Shown piece after piece: positions 57,901-64,000 of a DNA stretch of 64,000 nucleotides. The notes under the pieces were generated by a model. That model had not been told where the DNA came from and made no database searches. It saw only the letters and a list, made by a program, of their open reading frames with translations. Source of the DNA: Rhyacichthys aspro (Eukaryota; Chordata; Actinopteri; Gobiiformes; Rhyacichthyidae); assembly GCA_036850595.1 (NCBI GenBank), contig CM072153.1:11984169-12048168 (forward strand). Reading direction: 5' to 3'. Within the stretch, counting starts at the first letter, position 1. Each line of letters begins with the position of its first letter. The translations under genes were made by a program, and so were the position numbers.

Positions 57901-59100
57901 GGTTTCATTAAAAAGAAAGGGTAGTAAGACTGAGGCAAATGTAAAAACTATCACCAACAAGGCTTTGGCAAAGTAGTAAGTAACAGAATTGTAAAATGAG
58001 GTTTAGCTGTCATGGAGATCAGTGGAGGTCTTGGTGTCATTGAGTTGGCTCAAATAAATCTCCCAAACTCAAACACTGCACTCTATAAAACCTTTATAGT
58101 TATGTCAAATGTCAAAATCTCATCGTTGTGACTAATTCTTCACAGAAACCCATTCCACTGGGTCTGACTGTCTGCCCCACTGTGTGAGAGGCGCCACTTG
58201 ACGGGCTGCAGATGTTGAAAGCTTCCTTTGATTGCGAACGAATATCAATAGATGCTGCAGTCACTCAGAGCCACTCGCTGCGTAACATCCAGTGATTATA
58301 GTCTCCCTCTATTCAGCACACGGCACTAATGAAACCACTAATTGATTGTCAAATAACACCGCGTTCTAATGAAGGCTTCTTGAGGGTGACATAGTGATTG
58401 GACTGGAGTGCGTAAAGGGAAATATTTATGCGCAAATGAACTGAAACAGGATTGTGTCGGAGTTATGTAATGATGTGACTTGAATCCCACTGCTGCAGCA
58501 TCCAGAATAATAACAATAAAAATAAAACGGCACAAAATGAGAAATAGCTGTCAAAGTGAATTATAATAGTTAAAACGGGCTATTGCGCAGGCTTTACCGG
58601 GAGTGGCCGTCATCAAATATTCATTTCAGAAACTTAATTTAGTCATTTGCGGAAATTCAGTGGCTCCCAAAACATTCAATGAAACATTTTCGTCATCTTT
58701 AATTAGACTTTAATAGGCAAATAAAAACTGCAAATTCACATAAAAAGAATTAAAAGTAATCTTCGTCCAATCCGCTTCTCCACAGTTTGACAGAATCACA
58801 ATTTCCTTGCGTTTTACACACATTTATTTCATTTCAAGGCTTTATTCAGACCTTTAAAAAGTTTCACACTATGAATAATCTAACCCTTTTCTTGACATTA
58901 CTGCGCTTCCTTTAACTCCTCGTATCACTATGAAATCAAATAAATCATGGTAATGTCGTAAAATATATCTGAGTAAACTTTTAGCGCGGGATGGAGGCAG
59001 TCTTACCGTCGGCGTCGAAGTGCTTCCAGATGTCGAGGAACTGGGACGCGGTGACCTCGGCCAGGTGCAGGTGAGGAGGCTGCTGTGCTTTGTTTGCCAT
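45908..59100 (-). CDS. calb2: Calretinin (calbindin 2), six-EF-hand calcium buffer (271 aa)
   Basis: Eleven exons in transcript order: 59100-59007, 54217-54141, 54009-53920, 52994-52914, 50885-50829, 48948-48871, 48373-48318, 48240-48201, 48119-48066, 46590-46519, 46024-45908. They join to 816 nt, 271 residues, the same length as mammalian calretinin. It is a cytosolic neuronal calcium buffer and sensor. Canonical EF loops are DADGNGYIEGKE (29-40), DKNKDGRIEMSE (76-87), DTDRSGYIEANE (120-131), DLNGDGKLGLSE (164-175) and DKDGNGYIDEQE (208-219). The sixth hand near 251-262 is degenerate, as known for the family. Signature stretches ILPTEENFLLCFRQ and LEIVLCREPM separate it from calbindin-D28k and secretagogin. 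Teleosts have calb2a and calb2b; I cannot tell which this is. Intron 1 is about 4.8 kb. All introns are GT-AG, including small exons of 40 and 54-57 nt. Confidence 0.97.
48838..48857. repeat. Short (GT)n microsatellite in calb2 intron 6
   Basis: About 20 bp of GT/TG dinucleotides lying just inside the intron, 13 bp from the donor of the exon at 48871-48948 on the minus strand. Confidence 0.8.
49000..50800. other. calb2: calb2 intron between exons 48871-48948 and 50829-50885
   Basis: No nested gene, exon or recognisable transposon. Open frames on both strands are short and without motifs. Confidence 0.6.
50890..52900. other. calb2: calb2 intron between exons 50829-50885 and 52914-52994
   Basis: No nested gene seen. 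A C-rich stretch at about 51185-51320 and pyrimidine-rich DNA to about 51520 stand out against the AT-rich background, possibly an old repeat or regulatory DNA. A SINE/L2-like tail fragment (GGGCTATATAAATAAAATTGAATTG) lies near 51985-52010. Confidence 0.4.
54218..59006. other. calb2: Large first intron of calb2
   Basis: About 4.8 kb without a nested gene or clear transposon. Stretches at about 54980-55250 and 57590-58720 have higher complexity than the surrounding DNA and many homeodomain-type TAAT cores. First introns of this gene class often hold enhancers. This is inference; no specific site is demonstrated. Confidence 0.4.
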
Positions 59101-59300
59101 GATGCTGCCGGACGGATGCTGCTGCGAGTGACACAAGACGAAATCCCAACTTTTAGCGGCGTCTCACTGCTCTCAAAACACACCCCTCAACACACTGTGG
59201 CACCGGCGCGCACCACGGCGCCTTTTAAACCCCCGCGCACGAGCCGCAACGCCGCTGTGCTGCCGCTGGAGGCGCACTGCCACCGAGGACGTCCATCTGA
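59101..59300 (-). promoter_or_regulatory. calb2: calb2 core promoter and 5'UTR
   Basis: On the minus strand upstream of the ATG at 59100 the DNA is GC- and CpG-rich. It contains a TATA-like TTTAAAAG (59222-59229) about 125 bases before the ATG and an AP-1/CRE-like TGAGTCAG near 59297-59304. Transcription probably starts around 59195. Positions of initiation and factor binding are inferred from motif and spacing only. Confidence 0.5.
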
Positions 59301-59309
59301 GTCAGCGTC

Positions 59310-62300
59310 CCGTACCAGTGTGTATGTGTGTGAGGGGCTGGTGTGATAGGACGTCTTGGGGCACTGCAGTGGACGCTGGGAGTGGATGCAGTTCTCTTCT
59401 TGTTACATCATCATTCATTGCAGCAGCTCCGTGAACATGTGTGTGGACTCTGTGTAAATGCAGTGGGGAGTTTATGGTACAAACACCAAGCTGGTTTTAA
59501 GCACCAGTTGTGTCCAATGTCCAGCCCAGAGGACAGTCACGGCCACAAGAAGACGGTAGTGAATCAACAGAAGTGATGATCAGAAAAGTAACGCCTAATT
59601 AGACATGTATGTAAACTAACAAGAGGCAAAAAACATGGAAGTCTTCAGCCCACACATTTGCACAGTCAAATTCAATCACTGACACACATCATTTTGACTC
59701 ATTTGTAAAGATTAGAAAATGAGAAAATTTGTTTAGATTGTTACCGATTCTCGGAGAGAAGTCCTTGATACAGCAGCGTAGTATACTGAGAATGTAATCA
59801 TAATGGAAGAAATAGTCTGTGGAGGTTTTCACATCCAGGACATTTTCAGGAAAAGGTTTCTGACAAGATCAGCATCTGGTTCACCTAAAACCTACAGTCA
59901 GATGCCTTTTCTTTAATGTAAGATAGACAATGAATAAATGAATAATATTTAAAGATACAGCTGGTATTCAGGGACACTTTTATGATAAAATAAAATAAAA
60001 TAATGACATTGAATTTTGTGGATTAGGCATATCAGTATCCATGCAGATGTACAGGAAATACTCATTTATTGACATATTTCTTTGAGTCCCCAGGGCACAG
60101 TGCATACAGCATGTGACCTCCATCTCATTGGTGTTAAGTTTCTTCCAATCCCTTAAAAGCACCAATTTTCTCAACTTGCTGACACCCTGTGCAGCACTCA
60201 ATGAACATAGTTTCAAATACAACAGTATATTGTTAAAGTAAATCATTAAGCCATAAAAGACAGTCTTATTGATATCAATTTCAATATTTCTATATACACT
60301 GTGTACTATGGATACATGTGTGTACATCCTCAGCTTGTGTCTTTTATGTGTATCCAAGAATGCTCTTTTCTAAGCCTGTCTGCCAGTGTGTGAGGCTTAA
60401 TCACATTTCCCACATGCCCCAAGCCAGCAGTGATTAGCCCGTATAAAAAATGTAAATCCTAAAAAAGAAAAATCTTTTATCATTAATAGCTGTACTGTGT
60501 GGAAGGGAAAGAGATGCAGATCCTATTAAGAGAGAGAAAGAAGGGAAAAAAAATCTGCTCAAATATATATCTCTTCAACTCATTTACTGCACGAGGTGAT
60601 AATATGCAGAGTGAAGCAATAAGAGTGTAATGAGCAGAAGGGCAAGTATCCCTCAAAGCATCGTCTCCCCGGTGAATGAAACACCACCCCACATACAAAG
60701 GGATGAATAACGTGCTAATTGACTCATACATGTAGCTAAAATCTTCTTCAGGCTGCATTCATTATATTATTACTATAAGAGCACAGAACTGGCTACAAGC
60801 ACACATTAAACCCACATTTATTGCATTGTACCAGTGCAAAAATATAAAGAGTAAAGTTCAAATCAGTTAGTTCAACCTCTAGCCTATAGCGCTCTATATA
60901 GTAAAAGGTACATTATGTCAGTTTTAGCATTTGTAGCATTTGTATCCCAATATGTGCCTTCTCCACGTATTGGGATCTGAAGGTGTTTTCGTCAGTTCAC
61001 ACTAAATAATAGCTCTGTTTTTATAACATGCTGACATTTTTTAGAGATCTTGATGTTTTGTCTCCATGTCACCATTGAACCCAAAACTGTAATATTAGTT
61101 TGTTATGTTTTACCATTTAAATCTGTGACTGACATAAGTAATTGGCAGCTTTTTTAATCAGGTCCAGCCAATACTTCTTACTTACTTAAACTAGTGGTTT
61201 AACAGCAACTATCGATTTTCTGAGGAGGAAATTTTAACCTCCACACAATAAATACAACAAGCCTCAGACTCAGTGTAGTGCGACACATAATGATATTCCT
61301 GAAGATTTGGCCCACATCACTTATCCTAGATGCTCATGTTTTGCTGCATTAATGATGATGATGTGTTTGAAAAAACATGATCTGCATGTGTTGACTTCAT
61401 AACTAAAGCTGCTCCCACTGAGCAATCCCTTTTTATGCAAGTCTATACTGTTTGTTGGATGATAAACAGTGTTAATCTGTGTTTCCATACATTTCAGACC
61501 CCATACTGTATGTTTTGTTATTTTTTGTGAGCTGCAGAAGCAAGCACCAGCCCCCTTACTGATGTAGAGATTATTAACGTTGTGGGGTCCCTCTTTAGTC
61601 ATCTGTCTTCAAACAGAGTTTATTCACTTCCTTCTGGCATAAATTTGATGCCAGCAATGCATAGGTTTCCATTACCTCAGTGTAAGCAGACTGCTGTATC
61701 AGCAAAATGGTATACCAAACACAGCTCCTGTAATAACAAACAGTAGTAAAGCGCAGGGGTGCATTAGGGTGTGTTTTCTCTGTTGGAAGAGTGCAGTGTG
61801 TCAGGGACTGTGAGGGACTGCTCCTCTGAGACTCAGGCACAGAGGACAAATACAAGTTTGCCAAGTGCAACCCAGAGTCATGCCCAAAGCAGAAGTTCTC
61901 AGGTGACACTATGATATGATAACATGAAGGCCTAGAGACATTGTGTGGTAAAAAAAAAAAAAAAACACATGAACCTTAACCCATTCATTATAAATGATAG
62001 ATGTTTAAATACAATTGAGAATTACCCTGGATTAATCACCTAATATATTGAATTGAGACACTCTATAGGGGCATTAAAAGACGTCTGATGCTGTGCAATA
62101 GGAGGATAAGCCACACAAATGCTCTAGTGTGGTTTTGTCCCAAAGCCAGCTGTAAACTGTAGTGTCAGTGTATAATAGTTAATGGTACTAATTGAGTGTG
62201 ACCAAACCAAACCCATACTTTTGCCTAACCACAAACTGGCAACATTCGTACAAAAACCAAAACATACCATAAACAGACCAGTAAAGCCAGTGGTATTACT

Positions 62301-64000
62301 TCATAATAGTCACAGAATAAAGAATCCTTAAGAAAACTTTTGTCTGTTGTGGAGAATGTCTGTCTATAGAAGGTCACGACCCCCAGCTAGAGGAGCATTT
62401 TCAGTGGTTGATATTTGGTCTCAGTTTAATTCAGATGGTAGTGGAGAGCATTGTGGACTCCAATAGGAATAGAATATTTATAACCCTTGCATGACATATT
62501 CTGTTGGATGCATTCAATAGCGTCCTATTGTCAATCATGAAAGAATTGGGAAATCATTTGGCTGATGCAGATAAACTAAGCGGGCATCCTATCCATCTTA
62601 ATGTGCTGTTGAACTTTACTGTCACATTTCCACAGAGGTGGAGCAGTAATTTTCCAGATTCACCCCACACTCTGCTAGAGTGCTGACACGCTGCTGGCAG
62701 CTGACTCCTCTTTGGAAGCAGCGTGTGAAAGTCAGCAGAGACATTCCCTCCCAAACGCTATTCCTTGTGCTTGTAAAAGTCACATTCGTTAACAGGAGGT
62801 CCACTGTTCGGAGAGCTCTGCTACATGACAGTACACAGGAACGGCTTAGGCGCTGTGTGGCGGCAAAGAAAGTCTGACTGCGTCACGTTGTTTAGGAGTG
62901 TAAACTCAGCAGACCTGTCCCCCTCTATTTCCTCAGCTTCCCTTTTCACCCTGTAATAATCAATAGTGGGCTCTGGGCTCCGCTGGCATCGTGACAATAG
63001 ATAGATCAACATTACATTAGAGATAAGGCCTGTCGCCAGCCTGCGGGGACTGCCGAGTCAAACACACTTCACTCTGCTCCCCCACTCTCTTTAGTCATTC
63101 TTATCTTCATCTGTGTGAAGCCTACTGTCTTCCATTCAATGTGAGAAGGTGTCCTGCCTAAATCTTTACCTTATATCATCAGACCTGGAGCTTTATGAGG
63201 TTTTTTTCTGAATAAAGAGGGGGAGGATTGGTATACACAAAAAAAAAAAAAATAGGAGTAATATTGTGGTTGCATGTTGTGGATCAGCCACTGTAAAGTT
63301 CTGCTGGGCTTGGCTGTTACAAATCCAGCCAGCATCTGCCCCAGTGCTTTCTACTGAATTGTGGAAAATGGTGCTATTCTTAGTAACAGTTCTGAATAAA
63401 ACACAGCCCTGTATTTTTCATTGACCATAGACAGGTTGTTTTTAAAGGTCCTTGCCCTTGATAAGAGGACATTTGATATATTTAATTCTAACAGTGGGCA
63501 CATCTTTCATAAGCTAGTATTTTGCTGTTGCCATAACTACTTGCAATCTCGCTGATTTACTGTATACTTTAATATATATTTGAATTACACAAAGGGAACA
63601 GGAAACACTCAAAATTCATAGTTATAAAGTTATTTTTGTTATCGTACACTTCCTCCTAAACTGGCTTTGTTTTTGCCTACACACAACTACACAAAGGTTT
63701 TCCTCAAAAAAACTCAAAACAATGAAACATGAAAATATATCTAAAAAAAACATTTATATTTTACTGATCCACTGTTGTGATGTTATAAGCTGCATTAAAA
63801 TTGTGTGACAGGTCTGGTAAATATGGAGTTGAGTCTAATAGGTGTTGTGTTGCTGTTGTCGCTCTGCCCGCTTCATTTGGATTAATATTTCAGCTCCACA
63901 GTGGGCTGAACCTCACATGGCTGTATGTAGATGAATTATGTAACAGAAAGAAGCCAGGAACAGAACAGCCATTTCCACTTCATCTCAATCTCACCGAGTG
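59310..64000. other. Region upstream of calb2, no gene recognised
   Basis: About 4.7 kb with only short motif-free open frames and small A-runs (about 61952-61966 and 63239-63252). The 62820-63110 stretch is more complex and GC-balanced and may be regulatory. Nothing can be assigned with confidence. Confidence 0.5.

Overview
This window is vertebrate, and almost certainly teleost fish, genomic DNA. Genes are split by many short GT-AG introns, the DNA is AT-rich, and the repeats are of fish type (L1/Tx1 and L2 LINE tails, tRNA-headed SINEs, a hAT MITE, a Ty3/Gypsy remnant). I reconstructed five protein-coding genes exon by exon; all five give clean reading frames of the length expected for their families.

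Layout: (1) 1-25.2 kb holds two tandem, same-strand fast skeletal myosin heavy chain genes (copy A CDS 2467-12148, copy B 15940-25114). Each has 39 coding exons and 1936 codons and is preceded by two non-coding 5' exons and a TATA promoter. The copies are nearly identical from the ATG to the last intron, introns included, but differ in promoter, 5'UTR and 3'UTR. That pattern suggests gene conversion within a muscle myosin cluster. (2) 25.2-27.8 kb is intergenic, with a 337-bp AT/ACATAT microsatellite, a local duplication and a SINE. (3) 27.85-33.2 kb holds two minus-strand genes: a 404-residue tandem-C2 synaptotagmin-like protein with degenerate calcium sites, and a 258-residue short-chain dehydrogenase/reductase. 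(4) 34.4-42.35 kb is a transposon-rich interval: a Ty3/Gypsy-like element with both LTRs, a tRNA-Leu-type primer site, a broken gag-protease and no polymerase; an L2 tail inserted inside it; SINEs; an L1 tail nested in a SINE; and a hAT MITE with a perfect 8-bp target-site duplication. (5) 42.4-59.3 kb ends with the minus-strand calretinin gene calb2 (11 coding exons, 271 residues, spread over 13 kb), with its promoter near 59.2 kb. (6) 59.3-64 kb shows no gene.

The genes do not form a pathway. The myosins are sarcomeric motors, calb2 is a neuronal calcium buffer, and the synaptotagmin-like and SDR genes are neighbours without an evident functional link. I found no previously undescribed system. 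The most informative signals are the sharp boundaries of myosin homogenisation, a shared GC-AG intron, the nested transposon history, and an orphan CpG-rich promoter/first-exon candidate at about 37.3 kb.
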